Shown piece by piece: positions 22,301 to 32,229 of a stretch of DNA of 64,000 bases; position 1 is the first letter of the stretch, and each line of letters starts with the position of its first letter. A program made the translations under genes and the position numbers. The notes beneath the pieces were generated by a model that did not search any database, was not told where the DNA came from, and saw only the letters and a program-made list of their open reading frames with translations. Source of the DNA: Lepidodermella squamata (Eukaryota > Gastrotricha); the NCBI GenBank assembly GCA_047495785.1, contig JBLDXI010000011.1, forward strand, positions 496,001 to 560,000, given 5' to 3'.

Positions 22301-25032
22301 CAGGTTGTAATCATCTGAAAATGACTTGGCTAGTAGGGTATCATCACTCCTTCATTGGACCGCTGGTAAAAAACTCAAATTGGACCGCTAGCTTCAATTA
22401 CGTAAAAATAATTGAATTAAAATTAAAATACGTGCCTAGCACTTTTAAAACTGAACTCAAATTGAGAAATTGAGTAAAAAACAGCTAACCAATCAGCGGT
22501 TGCAAACGTCTTGTTGTGTTTCTCGGCAGCGGCGGCCACGTGTGATGCGGCACCCGGCTGGCAGTGTCTCGTCAGCACCACGTAGCTGGCCTCCTGGACT
22601 CGGCTCTCCTCGGCCGCGTCCAGGCTGCCCTCGGCTGAGACACACGTCGTCGTGGCTCCGGCGGCTGACAGCACCTTCGCGAGTCGAGCGGCTTCCATAG
22701 GCAGGCCGACTACAACCACCTTCCGCCCGCCAAAAATCTAAAAATACGAGAGAAAAATTATTTTCATGAAATTTCGAGAAAATCACGATTTATATTGAAA
22801 TTCCCGGAAGAAACAATTATAGAGCTAATCAAAAATGTAAACCCATGAAAAAAACAAGGAACGCCATTCAAGGATTATAAATAGAGAAGCCTACTTATTC
22901 AATAATGGACCAGATTTACTCAGTTTTCAGTTGCTCCATCTCCAATTTTTCCAATTAATCACCTTTTTCTCAATAAAAAATGCAAAAAATGCAAACCAAA
23001 TCGAAACAATATTTAAAGTTTGGTTTTTAATCAATAATTTTCAGCTTGGAATTCCAAATTTTTTCAAGAAATTCTTTGCAAATTTTTACACCGTTGTAAT
23101 TATCTTGTCCTGGGCCTAATTGTGGTAATTTTTCCACGGCCTGATCCAGGTAATTCACCTGAGAAAAATGGCCCGAGAGAAAGGTACAATTTTGACAACT
23201 CTAAGGTAATGCCCCTTTCTCAACTAGATCATCTAGCATCATCTAGCGTGATTAATCGTGTGCGTGGTAAAAATTAACATATTTTTTATTTGATGTTAGA
23301 ATTATGTGTGTTCAAACGCTGTTTCCAAAGTGTTACTTTGTAACTTCACCAAAAATAAACGAACGGTGCTAGAATTTCGGAAAAAATTCTAGAATTATCG
23401 ACACGAGTCAGGCCTTATCGAAGTCCCATTTGAAAATTGATAAAGATGCCTTTCAACTTAGTTTTTTGAGTTTGTACCTCAAAATCGCTGCTTTGCAGGT
23501 ATTTTACCTGGAACTGGCTGTTTGAAATTTCAATAATTACTAGCTAAACGACAGCTTCATTTTGGTACGAAAAATTCAATCTAAAACCGTCCAGGTGAAA
23601 ATATCCAGGGGTGATTTTAGGGTTTTCGAGGGTTCGATTCCGAAAATCAGCAGTCAACAATGGAATCGAATACGGGAAAACAAAATCGATACCCTTATTC
23701 TACAGGAGCCAGAGGATTTTTTTTATATTTTTCCACAAATTTAGGAAGTCAACCGCAGGTAGAAAAAAGTTGTCAAAATTGTACCCCTCCCCGGTATTTA
23801 CATCAAGTGGTGGGGTCCTCCACAAAGCAGCAGGCTTCAAAGCAAGGTAAACGCGCTAAACAGCAGGCGCTCAGGCTCAGCCTCTCATTTTCAACCAATG
23901 GACTAACATTATGGTCAGCTATTATAGCTTTCCAGCTTTGAGGAACATAAGTCATGAGAACTCCGTAATGTAGCTCAGACCTCAATTTGACCAAAAAGGT
24001 CGTTTTCGAAAATTTTCCACAATTCATAAGCCGGGCTCTTAAAATTATAAAAGGCCGATATTCAGAAAATTACGCAGAATTTTATTGAATTAATTCGATT
24101 TATTGTTGCGAGGCGTTTGCACCGCTTTTTGGGTTTATCCTGCTTTTGAAGCCTGCTGCTTCGTGGGGGACCCCAAGTGATGCACTTTCTCGTTTCAAGT
24201 TAAAACAAATTCGCATTTTTCGATTAAATGTAAAAAATCGCTGAAGTATCGATTAATCGATTTTGAAAAGTAAAAAAAATCAATGATTTAAATTTTCCGT
24301 ATTTTCTCGAATAACTCGATAATTTTCGAATAGAAGAGCAAACAAATTTTCCTTCGTATTTTTCCTCAATTGAACTAAAAATATTTTCAACTTAAAGTAA
24401 CTCAAAATTTCGGACTGTCAAATGAAAATCGATAAAATATTTTTTCAATTTTAATTCGATTATTTGGATCCAGGGAATTCAGTACCAAATTATCCCATCA
24501 GTTCCAAATCCCCAATTTCAAGTCCTAAATTTGAACCCTAACCAGTTAAAAACCGAATAAAATGTTTAGGTATTCGATTAAATGAATTTTTTCCCTTCAT
24601 TATTTTCTAATTTTGAAATAAATAAAAATCGCAGAAATTTGAACTGACCATGCGACGGCGGTGCTGCAGCAGCTGCGAGCCGAACAGGTCTTTCCCAGCC
24701 GGCAGCACGTACTCGGAGTGGTCGAGGATGCGGCCGCTCGCCGCGCACTCGAGCACCCAGGCCGGGGCGATGCAGCGCGTGCCGTAGGCGACTCCGAACA
24801 GAAACTCGACGCTTTCGTTCGGGGCGACGGCGACCGTGAACGACAGGCCGGGCGCGACGGGCAGGTTGATGCGGCCGGCGGGCAGGCCGTCGAGCGACGC
24901 GATGACCATGCCGCCGCCGGTTGTGATCACGCGGTGCAGGTGCGCGAAGTCGTAGTCGCCCGTTGGCTGGTCGCCCGGGGCCAGGACGAACAGAATGGGC
25001 AGGCGGCCTTGACTGGATTTCAGTTGGAAAAC
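10360..25032 (-). CDS. 53BP1/HSR-9-like protein, tandem BRCT region (four 3' exons)
   Basis: Exons 25032-24649, 22737-22490, 10499-10460 and 10407-10360 (384, 248, 40, 48 nt) join in frame. Exon 1 encodes the first BRCT (RLPILFVLAPGDQ, TRCIAPAWVLEC, EYVLPAGKDL). Exon 2 encodes the second (RKVVVVGLPMEAARLAKVLS, ASYVVLTRHC). Exons 3-4 complete the last BRCT helix (the Trp codon is split across the 12-kb intron: ADW then LAQSLLVGRVIDP) and end in RPIKREK. The spacing and the YxLPAG/LxVGxxI pattern match the C-terminal tandem BRCT of TP53BP1 and nematode HSR-9, which bind phosphorylated partners at DNA breaks. That assignment is inference from pattern, not a search. Phase 0 at 25032 fits the acidic/RGG exons upstream (29450-31903). 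The penultimate intron contains the nested gene at 11983-12817 and several transposons. No Tudor domain was found. Confidence 0.72.
10836..11386. mobile_element. MITE-like element with about 140-bp inverted repeats
   Basis: The left arm 10836-10977 (starting TGTGTGCGGAAATGATTC) and the right arm about 11243-11386 (ending ATCATTTCGGCACACA) are near-perfect reverse complements with about 260 bp between them. No transposase and no clear target duplication were found. It lies in the intron of the BRCT gene in unit 2. Confidence 0.65.
11983..12817 (-). CDS. Secreted cysteine-rich protein, copy B
   Basis: Three exons: 12817-12494, 12429-12307 and 12252-11983 (324, 123, 270 nt), all phase 0, giving 238 aa. 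A signal peptide (MDTLLFALILAAVFATATA) precedes a Cys-rich segment with repeated VCDATTNSC / TCDTATNNC units. Compared with copy A this exon has one extra unit of this kind, i.e. a unit gain or loss. Exon 2 (TYNLCVITATQGD, FCTANAGACNSVL) and exon 3 (ADCCTAA, MACVGKVDSDKVYKIAA, SCYRFPYTAA) align with copy A. The gene is nested on the same strand in the large BRCT-gene intron. The family is unrecognised; an extracellular disulphide-bonded protein is the safest reading. Confidence 0.72.
12876..12883 (-). promoter_or_regulatory. TATA-like box of secreted gene B
   Basis: TATTTAAG on the minus strand, 59 bp upstream of the ATG, conserved in copies A and C. Confidence 0.5.
12890..14350. repeat. Upstream repeat block, copy B, internally doubled
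   Basis: Homologous to the block upstream of copy A. The segment about 13440-13810 recurs immediately as about 13860-14330 (shared AATCGCAAAGCAG, CAACGTGGCAAGCCTGTGGAAGC, ACCAATATTTCTATCGGATAAG), a local tandem duplication. A 182-codon minus-strand ORF (14377-13829) crosses it. Its composition and lack of conservation in the other copies make it doubtful as a gene. Confidence 0.6.
14885..15094. mobile_element. 210-bp MITE-like inverted-repeat element
   Basis: Ends CAGAGTAAGCACTCAAGCTAAA and TTTAGCTTGAGTGCTTACTCTG are reverse complements. No ORF. Flanking 8-mers do not match, so the superfamily is open. Confidence 0.6.
15095..16190. other. Gene-free AT-rich intron sequence
   Basis: I see no supported gene, repeat family or structured element here. 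The only ORFs are short and of non-coding composition. Confidence 0.4.
16195..16950. repeat. Third copy of the upstream repeat block, without its gene
   Basis: Homologous to 12860-13420 and 13860-13990, including the TATTTAAG box (16216-16223, minus strand) and the segment ending AGCTTGGATATCTTCTC. The expected secreted gene would lie below 16160 on the minus strand, but the sequence there is unrelated. The copy therefore lost, or never carried, its gene. Confidence 0.65.
16952..17625. mobile_element. Inverted-repeat element, about 670 bp
   Basis: The left end TTACCCCCACTTGCGCAACT pairs with the right end AGTTGTGCAAGTGGGGGATAA. An inner segment (ATTGAGGCGTCATTTGGTGTATG at about 16971) is repeated inverted at about 17434-17470. 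The interior 17150-17286 has coding-like plus-strand sequence (YERVEQDIQQVVRDFDNSEK) that opens and closes without a gene context. Probably a non-autonomous DNA transposon, perhaps TA-targeted. Confidence 0.55.
18048..18338 (+). repeat. Left terminal inverted repeat of the MULE
   Basis: 291 bp, reverse complement of 22113-22403, with several internal AGCGGTCCA/TGGACCGCT motifs that could serve as transposase binding sites. Confidence 0.85.
18473..19373. mobile_element. Nested non-autonomous hAT-type element (901 bp)
   Basis: The ends CAGGGTATTCGG and ATTATACCCTG are inverted. A perfect 8-bp direct repeat CACATTTC flanks it (18465-18472, 19374-19381). Both sub-ends are rich in ACCGGTTT/AAACCGGT palindromic motifs. 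No transposase ORF is seen. It lies between the left MULE repeat and the MULE gene, so it inserted after the MULE family was formed. Confidence 0.8.
19426..21940 (+). CDS. MULE-encoded AT-hook / OTU-protease protein with truncated transposase
   Basis: Ten exons with GT-AG borders: 19426-19513, 19567-19978, 20039-20094, 20145-20345, 20411-20559, 20700-20861, 20910-20966, 21023-21067, 21121-21685, 21747-21940. They sum to 1,929 nt, an unbroken 642-aa frame. The N-terminal half has a Cys/His cluster (CYQACPGNC, GKCTGC) like the DNA-binding part of transposases. Residues about 303-356 resemble the start of a MULE transposase core (IDASGSVV with the first acidic residue D333, then KRMLYYAFLM). The rest of the catalytic core is absent: residue 357 jumps to an acidic linker. 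Three AT-hooks follow (RGRP at about 425, 456 and 481), then an OTU cysteine-protease domain with DGNCLFRA (D521, C524) and a terminal NHYG (H635), the expected catalytic residues. OTU domains are known in some MULE proteins. The frame is intact, so selection or recent arrival is likely. Confidence 0.78.
22113..22403 (-). repeat. Right terminal inverted repeat of the MULE
   Basis: 291 bp, reverse complement of 18048-18338, followed directly by the second copy of the 9-bp target duplication. Confidence 0.85.
23181..23788. mobile_element. Inverted-repeat element with GGTACAATTTTGACAACT ends
   Basis: GGTACAATTTTGACAACT at 23181 and AGTTGTCAAAATTGTACC at about 23770-23788 are reverse complements about 610 bp apart. 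The interior shows no gene. It lies in the intron between the two BRCT exons of unit 2. Confidence 0.55.
23806..24178. repeat. Inverted repeat about 370 bp long
   Basis: TGGGGTCCTCCACAAAGCAGCAGGCTTCAAAGCA (from about 23812, given here only as position) pairs imperfectly with its complement at about 24143-24175 (GCTTTTGAAGCCTGCTGCTTC). Probably another small non-autonomous element adjoining the previous one. Confidence 0.5.
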
Positions 25033-25049
25033 CTGAAGGAAACAATGTA

Positions 25050-28000
25050 ATTCAAATTCAAATTCAAATTCAAAATTCAAAATTCAAAATTGGATTCAAA
25101 ATGATGGATTCAATGGGTTCTATGTCAATTGAGCAAACGAAAACTGACCAACGAAAATTGAGCAAGGGCTTTTGAGCAACGAAATAAGAGCAAAACGACT
25201 TTTGGGCAAAATGAGATTAGCGCAAAATGACACCAGAGCAAATTTGGTTTACAATAAATAAGAGCTAAAATCATAGAGATGATAGACGTCGCATTTACAC
25301 TAGACTACCCACAATTATCCAAGTTAATTATTTTCACTGTTGCGCAATCATTTTTCAAGAAAGACTGAATGCGGGGTTTTATCCAATTTTAATTCAAATT
25401 TAAAAGATTTACCAAAGAAGCGAGTCTGCTCGAGAAGAAAATACCTCAAAATTAGCGCGATTGGGGTCTATGCGTACCTAGAACCTTGCTTGAAATTTTT
25501 GACAATTTTTCCCGAGGAAAATTATTGAAAAAAATTCGAAAATTGAAATTTAAAATCATAATTTGACAATTTTAGATTGCGCATCAAAATTGATGAAATT
25601 GAGGTGTGATGGTGTCATATTTTGGGCAAAAATATTAGACCAAACTTTAATAAAATTGGGCTGCTTGTACTACAAAAATGACCTCGAAAAATCAATCAAT
25701 CATGAGAAATACCTCAAACAAATCTATATTTGTTATTTTTGAATTTTCCAGGTATTTTATAGAGCTACAATACATAATACAGGGTGGTTTGAAACTGTCG
25801 CAGTGACGCGATTCGTTGCATAATTCATTTAAGGATGATTTTCGCAAAATTTAAGAATTTTTATAATTGCGGAATCGATCTCTTATATTTGGGTGTGCCA
25901 AGTGCACACCCTAAATTTGAGACTCCAGCACTAGATTTCAATTAAATATGGTTTTTCGAATGCTTAACCGATAGACCTTCACGTTACATGTATTTCGCGC
26001 TATGAGCGGTCAGTTTACGAATTATACTTCAACCTATAAAGCCGATATCGATTCCAAGTATCGATTTGATTTAAAAAATCAGTGATTTTCCCGATATCAG
26101 CCGTCTTTCACGTATCACGTATCACGTAGCTGAAATAAATATCCTACGGGATCAGGGAGGGCATCAGTATCGATCAAAAACCGAAAACGCCGAAATCGCA
26201 AAAAAATCTGAAAAATTTAGTGCCAGGAACATTTAGTGCTGGAACCTCATTTTTAGTGGTGGAAATATTTGGACCCTGTACCAGAGAATTTTATGGATCA
26301 CTTGCCAGCCAACGATGTGATCGGGAAATTGCTATTACCTGATACCGCTAAATTTGAGTTTTAAACCGCCTTGAAGTGACTACGTTACAGTGCCCATCAA
26401 AAATTCACACAAAAATAAAAGCAGCGCTCGTGAGTTTTAGTAAAAATGATGACGCAACAGCCTAAGTAATTAACATCGATAATTACGAAGTAGCTCGTGT
26501 AAATGCGACGAGAGTGCTCACTCCCCATAAAAACCATACAACGCTATGGGGGCCATATGGCAGGGGATTAGCTCATTGTCCTGGAGTACAAAACTGAACT
26601 AATTACAAATCGATCGATCGCACAAATCGCTGGCGCCAGCGCTTCGATTATCGGCTACAGGGTCGGGCTTTGGGTCATCGCTAAACTGAGAGACGGCCGA
26701 TTTTTTGATACCAAATTTACCCAGGTAGCAATTTTAGAAGTGGTCGATAGGTGACCGAGAAGTCAACGTCCCTTTTCGACCTTTTACCTTTGAGGCGGTC
26801 CACACCTGGATCTAAGGTGAAATTGAACGACCTTTTGAAGCCAAGTTATTCATCAGGTGGAGAGGATCATTTTGACACCTGATTTAGATCTGGAACCCCC
26901 ATATTTTGATCGGTGGAAATTTTCAAAATTTTCAAATTTTCAAAAGCAGAAGTAATTCGGAAAACGTCAATGGAAAACTCCAATATTAACAATTTTTTGA
27001 ACAAGGTATTTCAAAATTCCAGCCTAAGAAAACGTCAGAAAAATCAAAATTATAGCTGGACAAATTATGAAATTTAATTTTGTTAAACTATTATTTTGCT
27101 CAATCTAATCTCAATCACTCTTACTCAATCTGATTTTCAAATATTTTCTCAAGTATGATGATCGAAATTAATTTGGGTGAAATAAAATCATGAATTTTCC
27201 AGTCAAGGCTTTAACCAATTTAATTTTACAAAATTAATCATAAATTTTATCAAAAATCCCATCTTATTATTGCGATATTACCACGTCGAAAACATTATTC
27301 TGCAAAGTTTAATATAATTTTAGTTTTCTCCCTCTAAATTCAATATTGTTGAGGTCTACACTAAGCCCCAGGTATGCATAACAATCTCAAAAGCTTCGAA
27401 AATTCGACAATATTTTCCGCAAAATTTTTCGGGATCTCAATTTTAGCTGGACGAAATTGTGGGTACAATGAAGTTCTCGAACACAAAACGAGGCGCTTCA
27501 AAACTGAACAGATCGATGACTTGGATAGAGACGTCATTGCTCAACTCAACTGCCTTCGATTTTCGCGAAGTTTTTCTCACTCTCGACCTTGATCAACCCG
27601 AATAATAAGCCCACGACTATATACAATAATTATTGTAAATTCCTGTGAAATTTTCAGATAATAACTCAAATAAACGGCAATTAAATTCTACAATTTGGGA
27701 ATATTCCGGACTAAAAAATTCAACATATTTTCGAGAAGAATTCGCCAAAAAATTCTTGCCCAAAAATTTCCGAGTCTCATTAGCGATAGAGTCTTCGCAC
27801 AAATTGCAGTCGAAAACTGATTAGCAATTCTGTGGCGTTGGAACTCGCGTTTTGGTGAAGGAATAAATTCCAGCAAATTCACATCAACCCCTGTGGAGGA
27901 GCCCCTCGCTCAATTTTACGCCCACGCTCCGAGGACCGAAATTCGCGAGAATATTGAAAACTTTGATACAAGAAAATTTGAACTGGCGTCGAATTTACTC

Positions 28001-28640
28001 CAACCCGATATTATTTAACTAATCAATTGATTACTAATTCAAGAGATAACCTCATAATTGAGTCAAATAGAAGGCTCTCAGGGGAGTAAAATCCAGAGTA
28101 AAAATGCTTCTAAATAGCGAGCTTATTGCCCTCAATGATTTTAAACGAAATCGAACGAAAGCCTAATTTTTGAAGCTACTTTGCCAAGCGATGCCTCGAG
28201 AAAAAATCATCTTCAGTAAATATTCATCGAATTTCGACCATCCCATCGGATCTTAATTTCTATCGATAAGTGATTGATTTTAAAAATATCCATTAGACTT
28301 GAGCTTTTTAAGCAAGATTATGAAGACCTAATCAGAACTGGAAAATTCAGTTATTTTAGGCCTCTTTCATCTCATAGAAATTTTGAAATTAGGGAAAAAA
28401 CGAATAATCTAAAAAATCTATAAACGATAAAATCCGAAAATTGATCAAATCACGTACGGACTTCGAATGGTTTGAAAATCAGGTTATTTCGATGGGATTT
28501 TAACTGAGCGTGTTCCACGAATAATTTTTAACTCTTACCGATGAGATCAGGGTTAAAATTTTCAGTTAGAATATTAGATTAATAATTTTCCTCGTTCTAT
28601 GCAAAATATTGATTGTTATTTGCTCTAATAAAAATTAGGA
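25050..28640. other. Large gene-poor intron or spacer
   Basis: A short AATTCA/AAAATTC microsatellite (25050-25095) lies at the left edge. Beyond it I find no exon with convincing composition and splice borders, and in particular no Tudor-like exon. If the acidic/RGG exons belong to the BRCT gene, this is its third intron together with the element at 28645-29398. Confidence 0.4.
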
Positions 28641-28644
28641 AATA

Positions 28645-29398
28645 TACTTTAATTGGCATCTAAATCAATTTTTTCTGCATCTAATATCTTTTTTCCACGT
28701 CTAAATCTTTTTTTCGCATCTACGCCTTTTTTCTACAGCTAATTCTACTTTTTCTCACATCTAATTGAAAAATAGCTGGAATGACTTCAAAAAAATTGAA
28801 AAATGATTCAGCGCGTTTTTCTCGATAGGAAAACATATGTTTCGTTGCCAGATCAGGCGCGCGGAAAAATGCACGTGGGAAAATGTTAATAGAAGAATGC
28901 ACGTGCGAAAGGCGTAGTAAATAAATTGTGCAATAGTCATGTTTAGCGCATGAAGAAACATGTCAAGGAATGGTGGGCCGGAAAACAGCACCCCAAGCTT
29001 TATCGCCGGATAAAGAAGGACATCGATGATCTACAACTGTCGCGCTGTAGAAAAGAGTTCATCATCGTGTCGAAGCTCCTCTACACTGGGAATCATTATA
29101 TGGCTTTGGAAAAGCCTTAAATTGATGTTTTTCTTTCATTTTTCCGTTTTTCTTTTCTTTTCTTTTCGCTAAATAAAGCGATTTACCTATGTTCTGGCAA
29201 CAAAACATATGTTTTCTTACCGAGAAAAACGCGCTGAATCATTTTTCAATTTTTTTGAAGTCATTCCAGCTATTTTTAAATTAGATGTGAGAAAAAGTAG
29301 AATTAGCTGTAGAAAAAAGGCGTAGATGCGAAAAAAAGATTTAGATGTGGAAAAAAGATATTAGATGCAGAAAAAAATGAATTAGATGAATATTAAAG
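28645..29398. mobile_element. Foldback element with about 200-bp sub-repeated arms
   Basis: The left arm (28645-28850) and right arm (about 29205-29398) are reverse complements and consist of about 20-bp sub-repeats of the type GCATCTAAT...TTTTTT. Outer ends are TACTTTAAT and ATTAAAGTA, so a TA target is possible. The centre (28950-29120) contains a GC-richer, intact 56-codon plus-strand ORF, unlike the arms. Confidence 0.65.
28950..29120 (+). CDS. Small ORF inside the foldback element
   Basis: 56 codons, starting MKKHVKEWWAGKQHPKLYRR and ending MALEKP. It is basic and hydrophilic with coding-like composition, in sharp contrast to the AT-rich arms on both sides. No family recognised. It may be a captured host exon or a remnant of a transposase. 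No promoter or intron evidence. Confidence 0.3.
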   Translation: MKKHVKEWWAGKQHPKLYRRIKKDIDDLQLSRCRKEFIIVSKLLYTGNHYMALEKP

Positions 29399-29449
29399 TA
29401 TGGTCCAAAATTAGGCTGGTCGGAAAATAAGCGGCGCAAATAAACTCAC

Positions 29450-31903
29450 GGTTGGCGAGACACTTTCGGGTACAACGTAGGCGCCCGTGTACGGCTCGTA
29501 GGCCTTCGCCCCAACCGCCTGCACGGCGATCGGCTCGTTCGGGTTCAGGGCGATGGGCGGGGCGAAACTGGGCATCGCGCGGCCTCGACCGCCTCCGCCA
29601 CCCATCGGACGACCGCCACCGGCACCTGGGCCACCGCGCATCGGGCGCCGGTTGGCCATTCCTCCTCGCATCGGAGCAGCCCTGAAACGAAATTAAAAAT
29701 CAGCTAAAAATATTAAATATTTCCCACTGGGAATAACTGGGTGAAAGGCTATAATTGTCAAATGAAAATCACCGCAAAAAAATTGATTAAATGGAATTTA
29801 TTAAAATTCAATAATTTTATCCTGATTTTTTTAGGATGGTCGAAAAAGCTACCAATGGGTTCTAATAAAAAATCAATTAAAAAAATAAAAAAAAATTATC
29901 AAAAATAATTCCCTTAATAATGAGCGAGATTTTGCGGTTTCGGCTGCAACTATCCAAAAAAAGAATTCAAACAATATTCTAACTAAAAAGAGACTTAAAG
30001 GTAAATTCTGAGGGGAAATCATGCCTTCGAAATAATTTTTTCTGCATCAGATATTTTCTCAATAATTTTACCATAGTATAAAATAATTCCCACCTCCCTC
30101 CTCCAACGTCACCTCGGACCCCTTAAAGCCCGGTCGATACGAATTCCGATCATTTTTTATTTTTTGTGCCTTGCTAGCGTCTTTTAAGGTCGGCCATCGA
30201 AAAAATTGAAAATTCGACTCGGGTGAGCGTTAGCTCAAATTTAAAGTTTAGTTTTTCAAAAAATCTCTAAATAAATTTCTGCGCATGCCAATGAGGTATA
30301 TTACCATAACTTATTTTTTATAAAATCAGGGTGAAAAGTAAAAAATTCCGCAAAGTATCCCAGCCATTTGAAATCGGCATATCCTTGTGTCCTACAAAAT
30401 TTACGTATATTTTTTCTGAATTTTCCAGAGCCGAAAAACATGGTTTTGTCCGAAATAAAAACTTAAGGTACTTATAATACGAATTTAATTCTCTATTAAA
30501 TTGTAGAACAATGCCAGAATATGTTCTCTGAATTAGTACCATTTTTAAATACTCGCTTAAAATGCGACATACAGCATCGTTTATCTCGAAAGAATAAGCG
30601 GTAGTCCTAGTGTAGGGCATCGGCTCCATGATGACCGAAGATAGGGATATTAATATTTGATGTTATTTAATAACAATGAAGTTGATGAAGCACACAACTA
30701 GAATATCAATGCCGCTTGACAAAGAAAACAACTAATTAATAATAGAAAATGAACTTGCCACGTGCTTCTTCCATTATAAGTTTAATTCGTTCATAACATA
30801 ATAATATATAAATTACCCCTTTAACGAAACATACGCGGAGACTTGAATTAAAAATGAATGTTCAAAAACTGCATAAAAAAATTAAAAAAATCAGAAGTTT
30901 TCATTCAAGAGTTATCAGGTCAGCATTCATCATGCTATCCATCAACCATCAGAATAAATAATTCAACCAACTTTTTCATTTTTTTTAAATAATTTTTAAA
31001 ATTGGAGGGTGACGTTTTGCATTAATACTTAAGGTATGAACACTTCCAAAACCTCAAATCTCAACGACATTAATATTCAGATAAATATTCAGATAAATAT
31101 TTCAGGGCTTACTTGGCTTGAAAACCACCACCGCGACCTCCTCGAGCCGGCATCGACTGCTGCATGGCCTTGCCCTTCGGCTGATCTTTCACTGCCGACA
31201 ACGGTGCCAAGGGCGCGACATCGCCGGATGGTTGCAAAACGTGGGCGCATGTGTTCAAGAAGTCGAATATGATCAGCATCTGCTCGCGAACTGCGTGAAT
31301 GTCAAGTCCAGCAGGGAATTTCAGCGCTGGCATAACCGGAACTGGTGGCAGAGGCATGGGCGGAGGCAAGCTTGAGACTGCGGTCTGATTCTCAGCCGAT
31401 TTCCCACCTCTGCTAACAACCGAGGCAGCTTTGCCACGACCGCGACCCACCGGAGAGCCCCGAACTGAGCCTGCCTTGCTGGGTGAGCTCACTGGAGTAT
31501 CAGCCTGCTTCTTACCGCCTTTCTTCGTCGCGTTTTCCATTGAAGGAGACCATTCAACGTCACTGCCTACCAAATCAGGATTCTCGTGACCATCTTCCTC
31601 CTCATCATCACTCTCTTCGTCTTCATCCTCATCACTGTTATCGTCTTCAGCTCCACTGTCATCGTCATCCTCCTCCTCTTCATCTTTGTAGTCTTCAAAC
31701 TCCTCCTTCGCAACGATAGGACGCTTCAAGCCAGCGGGAGGAGTGACCGTTTTACTCTCAGCTTTCACGACTTTAGGCTCCGCCTTCACGGGCTCGGCTT
31801 TCACAGCAACTTTCTTCACGTTACTCTCAACATCAACATCTGAATCGTCAGCAATTTCGATCTTTGCGAACTTTCCACCGCGACCTCTTCCGCGTCCAGA
31901 CAT
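29450..31903 (-). CDS. Acidic, RGG-rich nuclear protein exons (probable 5' part of the BRCT gene)
   Basis: Exon 1 31903-31113 and exon 2 29681-29450 join at AA|G in frame (donor GTAAGC, acceptor GTTTCAG). The start at 31903 (MSGRGRGRGG) is preferred to an upstream in-frame ATG at 31963 because the extra 20 residues are of a different character. The product has an N-terminal RGRGRGG, Lys/Glu/Pro repeats (VKAEP), a long Asp/Glu tract (about residues 75-115), Ser-rich and basic patches, a hydrophobic helix (HAVREQMLIIFDFL), then a Gly/Arg region (MRGGMANRRPMRGG). The exon 2 donor GTGAGT is phase 0 and the next good phase-0 acceptor on this strand is BRCT exon 25032. All six exons together make 1,743 nt, a 580-aa frame. 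Standing alone, exon 2 would read on to a stop at 29411. RGG and acidic tracts suggest a chromatin or RNA-associated nuclear role. Confidence 0.65.
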
Positions 31904-32229
31904 TTTTGCTAAATACAATAACCTTGCAAACTGAAGCCTAGTTCGAAAGAAATTGGCGATCAATATTAACGGATGGCAAGCAGAACAAAAAGATGGCGAC
32001 TGCGATAAATGAAGTTACCTGAACGAAGCAAGATGTGAAACTGCAGAACTCCCTAATGAACGCGCGATGAAGTGCGCGAAGTGCGACAAAATGTGCATGA
32101 AAATAGCGCCAAAACTAATCAAATTCAAAAACGTACTCATCAATAAAATGTTAGTGAAAATGTAAATAAAACAACAATTTAAAATATTTAAAGTTCTAAA
32201 ATATTCAAAATTGACTGCTGCCTTGCTGC
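31904..32229. other. Spacer upstream of the acidic/RGG gene
   Basis: This is the presumed promoter side of the minus-strand gene. No clear TATA motif or other element is visible. Confidence 0.3.

Larger units (their letters stand above)
18048..22403. mobile_element. Mutator-like (MULE) DNA transposon, 4,356 bp
   Basis: Terminal inverted repeats 18048-18338 and 22113-22403 are both 291 bp and near-identical, starting ACGTAATTGAAGCTAGCGGTC. They are themselves built of AGCGGTCCA / TGGACCGCT sub-repeats. A perfect 9-bp direct repeat AAAAATAAT flanks the element (18039-18047 and 22404-22412). Long inverted repeats with a 9-bp target duplication are typical of Mutator-like elements. The interior carries one ten-exon gene (19426-21940) and a nested hAT-type element (18473-19373). 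The insertion sits in the penultimate intron of the BRCT gene in unit 2; the corresponding place in unit 1 (about 7400) has no such element. Confidence 0.85.

Noticed and set aside
27374-27882. Short ORFs on both strands in the large spacer
   Set aside because: AT-rich, without splice borders or domain signals; I looked here for Tudor-like exons and found none.
30318-30629. 103-codon minus-strand ORF in the first intron of the acidic/RGG gene
   Set aside because: AT-rich, no recognisable motif, no splice or promoter support; intron ORFs of this length are expected.
31483-31843. Plus-strand ORFs opposite the acidic exon
   Set aside because: Antisense shadows of the Asp/Glu-rich coding sequence; the minus frame is the coding one.
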